Assembly (NCBI GenBank): GCA_018374635.1
Contig: JAHAEW010000108.1
Location: 1 to 8,190 of the forward strand
Direction of reading: 5' to 3'
Source of the DNA: Clostridiales bacterium
GTDB lineage: Bacteria > Bacillota > Clostridia > Oscillospirales > Oscillospiraceae
Length of the DNA: 8,190 nucleotides
Shown here: positions 1 through 5,437 of the stretch, in pieces
How the letters are laid out: each line of letters starts with the position of its first letter
Position numbering within the stretch: the stretch's first letter is position 1
Notes under the pieces: generated by a model
Databases searched by the model: none
What the model was told of the DNA's origin: nothing
What the model saw: only the letters and a program-made list of their open reading frames with translations
Program-made: the position numbers and the translations under genes

Positions 1-9
1 TTCCGCCAT
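1..9 (-). CDS. Start of the gene after motB, probably fliL (partial)
   Basis: Only the first codons are inside the window, reading ATG GCG GAA on the minus strand. A GAGGAGG Shine-Dalgarno lies at 17-23. An in-frame ATG at 13-15 is only 1 base from that site, whereas the ATG at 7-9 is 7 bases away, so the second is the better start. The gene would begin 51 bases after the motB stop. In clostridial flagellar operons motA-motB is usually followed by fliL, a single-pass membrane protein that associates with the stator, so fliL is the likely identity. This rests on position alone; no diagnostic protein sequence is visible. Confidence 0.5.
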
Positions 10-60
10 CTTCATCCCTCCTCGGCAGAGTTTGGGCCTTCCCCCCGTCTCCCTGCACAC

Positions 61-828
61 TCAAGGATTGGCAGAAGTACCGGTACTTTCCCGCATGGTG
101 TAATATTGTGTAATGCTCCCTCCGGCCTCGCTGTTCAGATCCAGCCCTGTGACAATCAGTTCCACACGCCGGTTTTCCGCACGCCCCGCAGAGGTATCAT
201 TACTGGACACGGGACGCCATTCGCCATAGCCCACGCTGACCAGCCTGGCCGGATCGATGATATCCTTCTCCTGTAAGTAAATAGTAACCACTGTCGCGCG
301 GTTGGAGGCCAGGAAGCGGTCCGCCGTGACGTTGTTCACCTGGCCGGGCACGGCCTGGGCGGTATGCCCCAGGACACGGATCTCGTCGATGGAGCTGCTG
401 ACGTCTGAAATAATCCGGGAGACCTCATCCAATACGGCCCTGCCCTCCTCCCGCAGTTCATAGCTGTCTCCACTAAAAAACACGGTGTCGTCAAAGGAGA
501 TGAAGACATAGCCATTCCCCTCTCCCAGGGTAACCTGGTTGGCCATTCCAGCCTGTTGGACATAGTCCTGCATCGCCTGGTAGAGCTTCTCCATGTCTTG
601 GTCGATATCCTCCTGGGTCCCGGTCCCCACTCCCCCGGACCCGGAGGGGGGCTGGGTTTCCGTCACCTCATTGGTGGGATTAAAGGACTGCACCAGTGCG
701 ATCCATTTTTCCTTATCCAGGGTGGACATAGAGTAGAGCATGACAAAAAAGCACAGCAATAAGGTCACCATATCACCGTAAGTATCCATCCAGTTAGCGC
801 CACCGCCGCCATCCCGTTTCTTTTTCAT
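61..828 (-). CDS. motB: Flagellar motor stator protein MotB
   Basis: This 255-residue protein is the peptidoglycan-anchored half of the stator ion channel. A short basic, glycine-rich N-terminus (KKKRDGGGG) precedes one membrane helix at about residues 18-35. The helix contains the TYGDM motif, whose Asp19 is the expected ion-carrying acid. A plug-like amphipathic stretch (about 37-50) and a Pro/Gly/Ser-rich linker (51-75) follow. The OmpA-like domain covers about 105-228, with the LASNRA, VGYGEWRP and NRRVEL motifs. One oddity is that the canonical GHTD motif reads GHTA (residues 154-157), losing the Asp that in OmpA-family domains binds the peptide of peptidoglycan. The LLLCFF sequence with Cys26 resembles PomB-type sodium stators, but ion specificity cannot be settled here. 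The start at 828 follows a GGGAGG site. The gene begins 33 bases after the motA stop, fitting coupled expression with MotA. Confidence 0.96.
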   Translation of the reverse strand: MKKKRDGGGGANWMDTYGDMVTLLLCFFVMLYSMSTLDKEKWIALVQSFNPTNEVTETQPPSGSGGVGTGTQEDIDQDMEKLYQAMQDYVQQAGMANQVTLGEGNGYVFISFDDTVFFSGDSYELREEGRAVLDEVSRIISDVSSSIDEIRVLGHTAQAVPGQVNNVTADRFLASNRATVVTIYLQEKDIIDPARLVSVGYGEWRPVSSNDTSAGRAENRRVELIVTGLDLNSEAGGSITQYYTMRESTGTSANP

Positions 829-861
829 CGTTGGTACCGCCTCCCTGAAGCCAGCTGCGCC

Positions 862-1713
862 TTATTTCTCCTTGCGGCGCTTCCGCTCTTTTTTCTCTCC
901 GGTGCCGCCGCCGGATTCTCCGCCTTCCCGGAGTTTCTGGTTCATAAAAGTCATCAGCCGCTCCCGGAGGAATTTGGGGTTCTCGCCTGACTGAATCGCC
1001 ATGATGCCTTCCACGATGATCTGGCGGCAGAGGACTTCCTCTTCATCTCGGGCGCTTAGGTTAGCCGCTATGGGGTTAAAGATCACGTGGGCCAGCAGGG
1101 AGCCGTAAAAGGTGGTGATCAGGGCCACAGACATATCGGGGCCCAGGCTGCTCATGTCGGAGTCGGAGAGGTTTTTCAGCATGTTGATCAGGCCGATCAA
1201 CGTACCAATCATACCGAAAGCCGGGGCCGCGTTGGATCCCCGCTCATACATGGCGATGGCCTCCTGATGGCGCTCCGAGGTCTGCTCAATATCGTTTTCC
1301 AGAATGCTGCGCACCCGGTCTGGGTCGTTGGCATCTACAATGAGCATGATCGCCTGCTGAAAGAAGGGGTCTTTCTGCTCCTTGGCTTTCTCCTCCAATG
1401 CGAGCAGGCCGTTCTTTCGGGCAATCTGCGCCAGTTCGGTCAGCTTCTCCACATATTGTTCCGGATTGAATACGTCCAGCCGGAGCATGATTTTGAAGTG
1501 CTTGGGGATGGACCTAGCCAGCTTGGGGTAACAGGCCACCACCACCGCAAGTGTGCCGCCCAGCACAATGAGGATACTGGACAGATCGAAGAAATTTACA
1601 ATCTTACCCACGTCAATGGTGAAAGCAAATGTCTCCATGTCGATATTTGCGATGATACCGAATATCGTAAAGAACACCGCCAGCCCAATACCGACCAAAT
1701 ACAGTATATTCAT
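862..1713 (-). CDS. motA: Flagellar motor stator protein MotA
   Basis: This 283-residue membrane protein is the channel and torque-generating half of the stator, working with MotB and pushing on FliG. Four membrane helices are visible at about residues 2-24, 43-62, 164-181 and 194-216. The cytoplasmic loop carries ARKNGLLALE (98-107), close to the family's A-R-x-x-G-L-L-A-L-E motif, and a charged stretch, ERHQEAIAMYERG (147-159), before helix 3. FGMIGTLIGL (166-175) and IFNPIAANL (211-219) are typical of helices 3 and 4. The FDLSSILIVLGGT segment (42-54) resembles PomA/MotP-type proteins. The C-terminus after about residue 262 is an extra Gly-rich, then very basic tail (KKERKRRKEK). The ATG at 1713 is preceded by an AGAAGGGA site 6 bases upstream. 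It follows flbD by 47 bases and precedes motB by 33. Confidence 0.97.
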   Translation of the reverse strand: MNILYLVGIGLAVFFTIFGIIANIDMETFAFTIDVGKIVNFFDLSSILIVLGGTLAVVVACYPKLARSIPKHFKIMLRLDVFNPEQYVEKLTELAQIARKNGLLALEEKAKEQKDPFFQQAIMLIVDANDPDRVRSILENDIEQTSERHQEAIAMYERGSNAAPAFGMIGTLIGLINMLKNLSDSDMSSLGPDMSVALITTFYGSLLAHVIFNPIAANLSARDEEEVLCRQIIVEGIMAIQSGENPKFLRERLMTFMNQKLREGGESGGGTGEKKERKRRKEK

Positions 1714-1760
1714 ATGGATTCCCTTCTATCTAGCCGTCTGCCCCAGAGGCCGGGCCGCTT

Positions 1761-1979
1761 TTATCGTCTCTTGTCCACTATGGAGAGCTCCCGGTGGATA
1801 TCCTGCACCTTGGCGTTGTAGGCGGCGATCTTCTGAATAATCTCCTCCACCGTGTCCTTCACTAGGTAATAGTCGTGATTCATCATCACAACCTTGCACT
1901 CGGGGATAAGCTCGATGCACTCAATCTGATTGTGGTTGACCAGAAAGAGCTCATTGTTCATTTTCCGAAGCTGGATCAT
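1761..1979 (-). CDS. flbD: FlbD/SwrD family flagellar protein
   Basis: This 72-residue protein matches the small FlbD family of Gram-positive and spirochaete flagellar operons, called SwrD in Bacillus subtilis. It opens with the typical M-I-x-L-x-x-x-N-x-x-x-F-x-x-N pattern (MIQLRKMNNELFLVN). The conserved core follows, with IECIELIPECKVVM and then YYLVKDTVEEIIQKI (positions 42-56). No membrane segment or signal peptide is seen, so it should be cytosolic. SwrD is reported to raise flagellar power and support swarming through the stator. The position immediately upstream of motA-motB here fits that role, although the mechanism is not evident from the sequence. The ATG at 1979 follows a GGAGAGGGG-type binding site. 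A perfect hairpin (1998-2027) separates it from the hook gene upstream. Confidence 0.92.
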   Translation of the reverse strand: MIQLRKMNNELFLVNHNQIECIELIPECKVVMMNHDYYLVKDTVEEIIQKIAAYNAKVQDIHRELSIVDKRR

Positions 1980-1997
1980 AGTAACCCCTCTCCATGT

Positions 1998-2027
1998 CCC
2001 CCCGTGCGCCTAATGGCGCACGGGGGG
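1998..2027 (-). promoter_or_regulatory. Perfect 13-bp stem-loop between flgE and flbD
   Basis: CCCCCCGTGCGCC at 1998-2010 pairs exactly with GGCGCACGGGGGG at 2015-2027, around a four-base loop (ATTA when read on the transcribed strand). The stem starts 16 bases after the flgE stop codon and ends 18 bases before the flbD start. No run of U follows on either strand, so it does not fit a classical intrinsic terminator. It could be a 3'-end stabiliser or processing boundary that raises flgE mRNA relative to downstream genes, or a partial attenuator. The structure is seen directly; the function is inferred. Confidence 0.8.
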
Positions 2028-2043
2028 CTGATGATGATAAGAA

Positions 2044-3120
2044 TCAGCGCTTCATGTTGACCAGTTCTTCCAGCATGGTGTCGGTCACCGTGACAATACG
2101 GGTATTCGCCTGGTAGCCCCGCTGGTAAATGATCATGTTGGCAAACTCGGTGGCCAGATCCGTGCCAGAGGCCTCCAGGAAGCCGGTCATCAGGGTGGCT
2201 CCGCTGCCCTCGGCCAGCGCGGAATCAGGGTCCACCGTACCATTCCCATCGGTGATCTTGTCATTTCTCAGGTTTCCGGTGACGGAATTTCCAGGGGTGC
2301 CCACCCGGATATCCCCAGCGGCGTCGCCCGCCGTGTAATAAGGGCCCTCGGTATGGAGCACACCGTTGACGTTTTCCACACTGCCCAGGGCGATATAGCC
2401 CACCACCACCGGATCGCCGGTGTCCTTGTTGGTGCCGGTGATCTTGCCGTTCTTGTCGATGCTGATGTTCTCCAGATCTACAAAGCCGTCCACATTGGCA
2501 GCCGGATCATTGGGGTCCGGGTATACATTGTCACCATCTCCGCTTACACCCACATAGACCGCATCGCCCTTACTATTCGGATCGGTCGACTTCATGGGAA
2601 GGCGGATCGGAACGAGATCCGTGCTGGGTTTGTCCGCCAGAGCGGTTCCGGGGGTATCCGCGCCGGACTGGGTGATGAACCCATAGACCACGTTGCCCTG
2701 GCCATCGGTCAGATAGCCGTCCCGGAACTCAAAGTTGCCCACCCGGGTCAGGGTAAGCCCTTTGACGTCATCCATGCTGTCAATGTTGTGGCTTTTGTCC
2801 CCTACCAAGAAAAAGCCGTCTCCCTGGATGGCACAGTCCCCGCCCCGCCCCGTGGCGTCGAGCGCCTGGCTGCTCATATCCAGGTCGATGGTGCCAATGC
2901 CAACGCCATAGCCGGTCTGCTGGGGATTGGTGCCGCCCACCGTGGCCGTTCCGGCAGAGCCGGCGGACTGGGTGCTGTAAATGCTTTCCATAAAGGTGAC
3001 TCGACCGGGCTTGTAGCCCTGGGTATTCACATTTGCTACATTGTTGCCCACTACATTCAGCGCATTCATGTGGGCCTTCAGGCCGGAAAGACCGGCACTC
3101 ATTGCTCCTGTCAAAGCCAT
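2044..3120 (-). CDS. flgE: Flagellar hook protein FlgE
   Basis: This 358-residue protein is the subunit of the curved hook joining the basal body rod to the filament, exported by the flagellar type III system. The N-terminal rod/hook signature is at residues 22-37 (NVVGNNVANVNTQGYK), and the domain boundary motif AIQGDGFFLV at 97-106. The middle region (about 154-310) is variable and rich in Asp, Gly and Asn. The C-terminus has the hook-type LEASGTDLATEFANMI (315-330) and IYQRGYQANTRI (331-342), ending in LVNMKR. The length is modest for FlgE but longer than a typical rod FlgG. Its place after flgD and the TIGR02530 gene supports hook rather than rod. A single cysteine (C96) precedes the IQGDGFF motif. 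The ATG at 3120 has an AAAAGGAG site 11 bases upstream. Strong hairpins lie on both sides of the gene. Confidence 0.94.
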   Translation of the reverse strand: MALTGAMSAGLSGLKAHMNALNVVGNNVANVNTQGYKPGRVTFMESIYSTQSAGSAGTATVGGTNPQQTGYGVGIGTIDLDMSSQALDATGRGGDCAIQGDGFFLVGDKSHNIDSMDDVKGLTLTRVGNFEFRDGYLTDGQGNVVYGFITQSGADTPGTALADKPSTDLVPIRLPMKSTDPNSKGDAVYVGVSGDGDNVYPDPNDPAANVDGFVDLENISIDKNGKITGTNKDTGDPVVVGYIALGSVENVNGVLHTEGPYYTAGDAAGDIRVGTPGNSVTGNLRNDKITDGNGTVDPDSALAEGSGATLMTGFLEASGTDLATEFANMIIYQRGYQANTRIVTVTDTMLEELVNMKR

Positions 3121-3182
3121 GTGGTTTCGCTCTCCTTTTATATCTGCTTGTTCTGCTTACATATCGCTCGCCCGGCGCCGCC

Positions 3183-3208
3183 GGGGGACGGCCCATCCGG
3201 CCTCCCCC
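3183..3208 (-). promoter_or_regulatory. GC-rich bulged hairpin in the flgE leader
   Basis: On the plus strand GGGGGA (3183-3188), a bulged C (3189) and GGCC (3190-3193) pair with GGCC (3199-3202) and TCCCCC (3203-3208), around the loop CATCC. That gives ten base pairs with one bulge. In the transcript the loop reads GGAUG. The stem lies 63 bases or more upstream of the flgE start codon. No U-tract follows, so it is not a standard terminator. Confidence 0.65.
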
Positions 3209-3211
3209 AGG

Positions 3212-3220
3212 ACATCCTTT
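3212..3220 (-). promoter_or_regulatory. Possible CsrA-binding site in the flgE leader
   Basis: The transcript reads AAAGGAUGU here. Its AAGGAUGU part matches the ARGGAUGU half of the published CsrA/RsmA consensus RUACARGGAUGU. The GGA falls in the loop of the CAGGAC/GUCCUG hairpin (3208-3228), which is how CsrA sites are usually presented. A second GGAUG sits in the next hairpin loop (3194-3198), and the flgE Shine-Dalgarno AAAAGGAG could be a third contact. Clostridia often carry csrA with fliW near flagellin genes. Neither gene is in the window, so binding is inference. Confidence 0.35.
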
Positions 3221-3239
3221 CGGTCCTGCCCTCTGTGAT

Positions 3240-3620
3240 TCACAGGATCACGGCGCCGTCAATATTGGTAAAGATATTCTCCTTCATCTCGTCCTGGGAC
3301 AGCGTGGTAATCACCCGGTTGTGGGGGACATTGATGATGAAGGCAAGACTCTGGTCCAGCGCCAGGATATTGGTCGCCCCCTTGGCCTGCGCCCGCTCCA
3401 CGGAGTCGGTCAGCCGGTCCAGAAGGGCGGGCGTCACTGCGATCCCACGCTCCTCCGCCCGCGCGATGGCGTGCTTGGAAAAGGCGATCTGCCGCTCCTC
3501 CGCCCGGGCCAGCTCCTGTTGAAGCACCGCACCAAAGCCGGAAGAGGATGGTTTCCCGGCGCCGTATGTATGGACCTGTCCCAGCGCGGGGCTGCCGAGG
3601 CCCTCTACCACATGCTCCAT
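3240..3620 (-). CDS. Conserved flagellar operon protein, TIGR02530-like, function unknown
   Basis: This 126-residue soluble protein resembles the TIGR02530 'flagellar operon protein' family found between flgD and flgE in many Firmicutes. A variable, Gly/Ser-rich N-terminus (1-30) leads to a conserved region. This holds FGAVLQQEL (29-37), IAFSKHAIARAEERGI (45-60), the helix LLDRLTDSVERAQAKG (66-81) and a strand-rich part with LAFIINV. The end, DEMKENIFTNIDGAVIL, is very typical of the family. No signal peptide or membrane helix is seen. Position between the hook cap and hook subunit genes suggests a role in hook assembly, for example as a chaperone or regulator, but this is not established. 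The start at 3620 has an AAAGGAGGG site upstream with a long spacer (about 11 bases). It lies 39 bases after flgD. Confidence 0.9.
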   Translation of the reverse strand: MEHVVEGLGSPALGQVHTYGAGKPSSSGFGAVLQQELARAEERQIAFSKHAIARAEERGIAVTPALLDRLTDSVERAQAKGATNILALDQSLAFIINVPHNRVITTLSQDEMKENIFTNIDGAVIL

Positions 3621-3659
3621 TCCGCACTATCCCTCCTTTGGGCGGCTCCTGCCGCCCGC

Positions 3660-4262
3660 TCAAATACTCCGGGTGCTCTCCTCCGGCGGATTCTCTCCGC
3701 CTTCTCCCGTTCCGTCGCCGCCGCCCTCACCGGGCCCCTCGGGCTCCTCCGGAATCTCCGGCAGCTTGCCCACCGCCATGATGGAATTGAGAGGATACAT
3801 CTCGTCATTGACGAAGATCACCGGTACACCCTGATAGTTTCCGGTGCCCGTCACGACCCCCTCGATCTCCTGAAGTTTCCCGTCTTCGTCATATTGGCCC
3901 ACCGTAACGGTTTTCCCCACCAGGGAGGCCGCATAGGTCAGGGTGCTGGCGTCCACCAGGTTCTCCAGTCCGGTCTTAACGCTGGACAGCATCTGCACAG
4001 TGGACATCTGCACCAACTGGTTGAGCATTTCGCCGGTATCCGTGGTGTTGTCCATGGTCTGGTTCTGAAGCTGCTGCACCATCAATTGGAGGAAGTCGTT
4101 AAAGTCCAGGCCCATGTCGTTCTCTCCGGGCTTGTTCACCGGGATGCCCAGTTCCTCCAGCTCTTCCTCCGTAATGCGGGAGCTCGCACCACTGCTGGCG
4201 GCCTGTGCACTCTGCTGCCGGACCAGACTGTCCAGCGCCATCGGCATAAATTCACTGCTCAT
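3660..4262 (-). CDS. flgD: Flagellar hook assembly/cap protein FlgD
   Basis: This 200-residue protein caps the growing hook and guides FlgE subunits into place; it is removed when the hook is complete. The FlgD N-terminal signature is clear at residues 53-68 (DFNDFLQLMVQQLQNQ), followed by DNTTDTGEMLNQLVQMS (71-87), the usual 'QL.Q.S' region. A small beta-rich section (about 113-165, LVGKTVTV to LNSIMAVG) follows. It is shorter than the Tudor plus Ig-like pair of enteric FlgD, as in other Gram-positive versions. The last 35 residues (166-200) form a low-complexity acidic Pro/Gly/Glu tail that looks disordered and is probably lineage-specific. The ATG at 4262 has an AAAGGAG site 9 bases upstream. 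It begins 20 bases after fliK. Confidence 0.93.
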   Translation of the reverse strand: MSSEFMPMALDSLVRQQSAQAASSGASSRITEEELEELGIPVNKPGENDMGLDFNDFLQLMVQQLQNQTMDNTTDTGEMLNQLVQMSTVQMLSSVKTGLENLVDASTLTYAASLVGKTVTVGQYDEDGKLQEIEGVVTGTGNYQGVPVIFVNDEMYPLNSIMAVGKLPEIPEEPEGPGEGGGDGTGEGGENPPEESTRSI

Positions 4263-4282
4263 TGCGCATTACTCCTTTTCCG

Positions 4283-5431
4283 TTACTCTGCTTCTGCGCC
4301 CAGCAAGCCCAGCCGAAGCTGCTGCAGGAAATCCTCTGTGCTCTGGCGCTGCCGCCCCTGCTCCTGCTGGTTGCGGCCGTGCTGCTGTCCGGGCTGCTGC
4401 TCCGGCTGCTGCCAGGGCTGCTCCCCCTGCTGGGGCCGGGGCACCTCCACTTGGATCTCGCCGCTGTGGCTGCTGTGCAGCATGGATACCAGCGTCGCGG
4501 AGTGCTCCTGGAGCAGCTTCACGGCCTGTTCATTCTCCGCGTGGAATACGATGTGCAGTACGCCGTCCTTCCCCTGTGTCAGCTCGACGGACAGCTTTCC
4601 CAGGTGCTCGGGCGTCAGCTTCAGCTCGACGCGGCTGGCTCCCTCCTGCTCCGCTTTGGTGATGGTCTCTGCCAGCTTGGGTGCAAAATCGGGCTCCGCA
4701 GCGTCCAGGGTATCTGCCTCGCCCACCTTCACCGGCATATGCTCTGTCCGGTCAAAGAGCGGCCGCGCCACGCCCTCCGTCTGCACACCGTCCAGCTCGG
4801 GCAGCTCCTGCTCCCCGCCGGCCGGACGGCCCTCCGTCTCTCCGGCGTCCACCGGGGTCTGCGCACCGCTTTCCCGGGCCGCAGGGCTGACCGCCTGGGC
4901 CGTGGCGGTGCCGCCGCTCTCCGCGGCAGGAAGAGCCTCCGCCAGGGTCTTGGCCTCCACCTCACCCCCGGGCCCCGGCTCCGCCGGTACCGGGAGCTGC
5001 TCCGCTCCGGCGGTCTGCCGCCCGGGCTGGAGCAATACAGCCCCTTCTTCCGCCGCCGGAGCTTGCGCGATGCCGGACGCCAGGGTCTGTGGCGCCTGCT
5101 GAATGGATGTGTCACCCTCCGGTGCAGCCTGGGCGCCCATCCACAAACTCCGGAACAGGTCCTCCAACCGCCCCGTCGCCTGGGGCGTCAACTGCGCATT
5201 CTGGCTGAACGCAGCCCCATCGGCCGCAGCCGGAACTTCACCTTTGCAATTCTCTGGGACAGTGCGTCCTGTCTCCGTTCCGGCCGCCTCCACCCGCTTC
5301 TCTGCCAGCAGATCGGAAAAGTCCCGGCGCTCACCGGCGTCCTCTGTCCGGCCGCCGACCGGTGGAGTCGTGTTCTGGACAAACTGAGTGGCTGCCAAGG
5401 TCATTTGAAGCAATAAATCAGTTGTATTCAT
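4283..5431 (-). CDS. fliK: Flagellar hook-length control protein FliK
   Basis: With the start at 5431 the protein has 382 residues, close to enteric FliK. It is an exported molecular ruler that measures the hook and switches the export gate from hook to filament substrates. Most of the first 245 residues are low-complexity Ala/Pro/Glu/Gly sequence, as expected for the ruler. The C-terminal switch domain (about 250-332) shows VELKLTPEHLGKLSVEL (268-284) and VLHIVFHAENEQAVKLL, both typical of the family. A Gln-rich stretch (about 333-363) and a final helix, DFLQQLRLGLL, end the protein. A GTG at 5438-5440 gives three more residues but overlaps the Shine-Dalgarno (5440-5447). The ATG at 5429-5431 sits 8 bases from that site and is preferred. 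The coding sequence is strongly GC-rich. Confidence 0.92.
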   Translation of the reverse strand: MNTTDLLLQMTLAATQFVQNTTPPVGGRTEDAGERRDFSDLLAEKRVEAAGTETGRTVPENCKGEVPAAADGAAFSQNAQLTPQATGRLEDLFRSLWMGAQAAPEGDTSIQQAPQTLASGIAQAPAAEEGAVLLQPGRQTAGAEQLPVPAEPGPGGEVEAKTLAEALPAAESGGTATAQAVSPAARESGAQTPVDAGETEGRPAGGEQELPELDGVQTEGVARPLFDRTEHMPVKVGEADTLDAAEPDFAPKLAETITKAEQEGASRVELKLTPEHLGKLSVELTQGKDGVLHIVFHAENEQAVKLLQEHSATLVSMLHSSHSGEIQVEVPRPQQGEQPWQQPEQQPGQQHGRNQQEQGRQRQSTEDFLQQLRLGLLGAEAE

Positions 5432-5437
5432 GGTTCT

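Larger units (their letters stand above)
3121..3239 (-). promoter_or_regulatory. Structured 119-base leader of flgE
   Basis: This is the longest gap between genes in the window, and I see no credible gene in it. Read on the transcribed strand it holds three possible hairpins. CAGGAC/GTCCTG (3208-3213 with 3223-3228) closes a 9-base loop. GGGGGAGGCC pairs with GGCC(G)TCCCCC (3183-3208, one bulged base, 5-base loop). CCCGGC/GCCGGG (3171-3185) has a 3-base loop. The second and third share bases 3183-3185 and so compete at their ends. About 50 less structured bases follow, ending in the AAAAGGAG binding site (3132-3139). No U-tract follows any stem. Regulation of hook translation or mRNA stability is the likely role, by inference. 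Confidence 0.65.

Noticed and set aside
1998..2027. Rho-independent terminator after flgE
   Set aside because: The stem is excellent, but no U-tract follows on either strand, and flbD-motA-motB continue the same operon.
3121..3170. Internal promoter before flgE, based on TATAAA
   Set aside because: The TATAAA overlaps the ribosome binding site and would leave almost no transcript before the start codon. No matching -35 element is visible.
2780..3196. A 138-codon minus-strand frame starting in the flgE leader, with GGGGGAGG just upstream
   Set aside because: It overlaps flgE in another frame, its Arg/Pro-rich sequence looks like a frame shadow, and the start lies in a hairpin loop. A leader peptide is conceivable but unsupported.
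2353..3522. A 389-codon open frame on the plus strand opposite flgE
   Set aside because: It is the antisense shadow of a clearly recognised hook gene and crosses the flgE leader without a credible start of its own.
3033..5102. A 689-codon open frame on the plus strand opposite flgD, fliK and neighbours
   Set aside because: The translation is low-complexity Ser/Cys/Arg/Leu-rich, spans several real genes antisense and has no recognisable domain.
4729..5115. A 128-codon Arg/Pro-rich frame within fliK on the minus strand
   Set aside because: It is an out-of-frame reading of the GC-rich fliK sequence with no start signal and biased composition.
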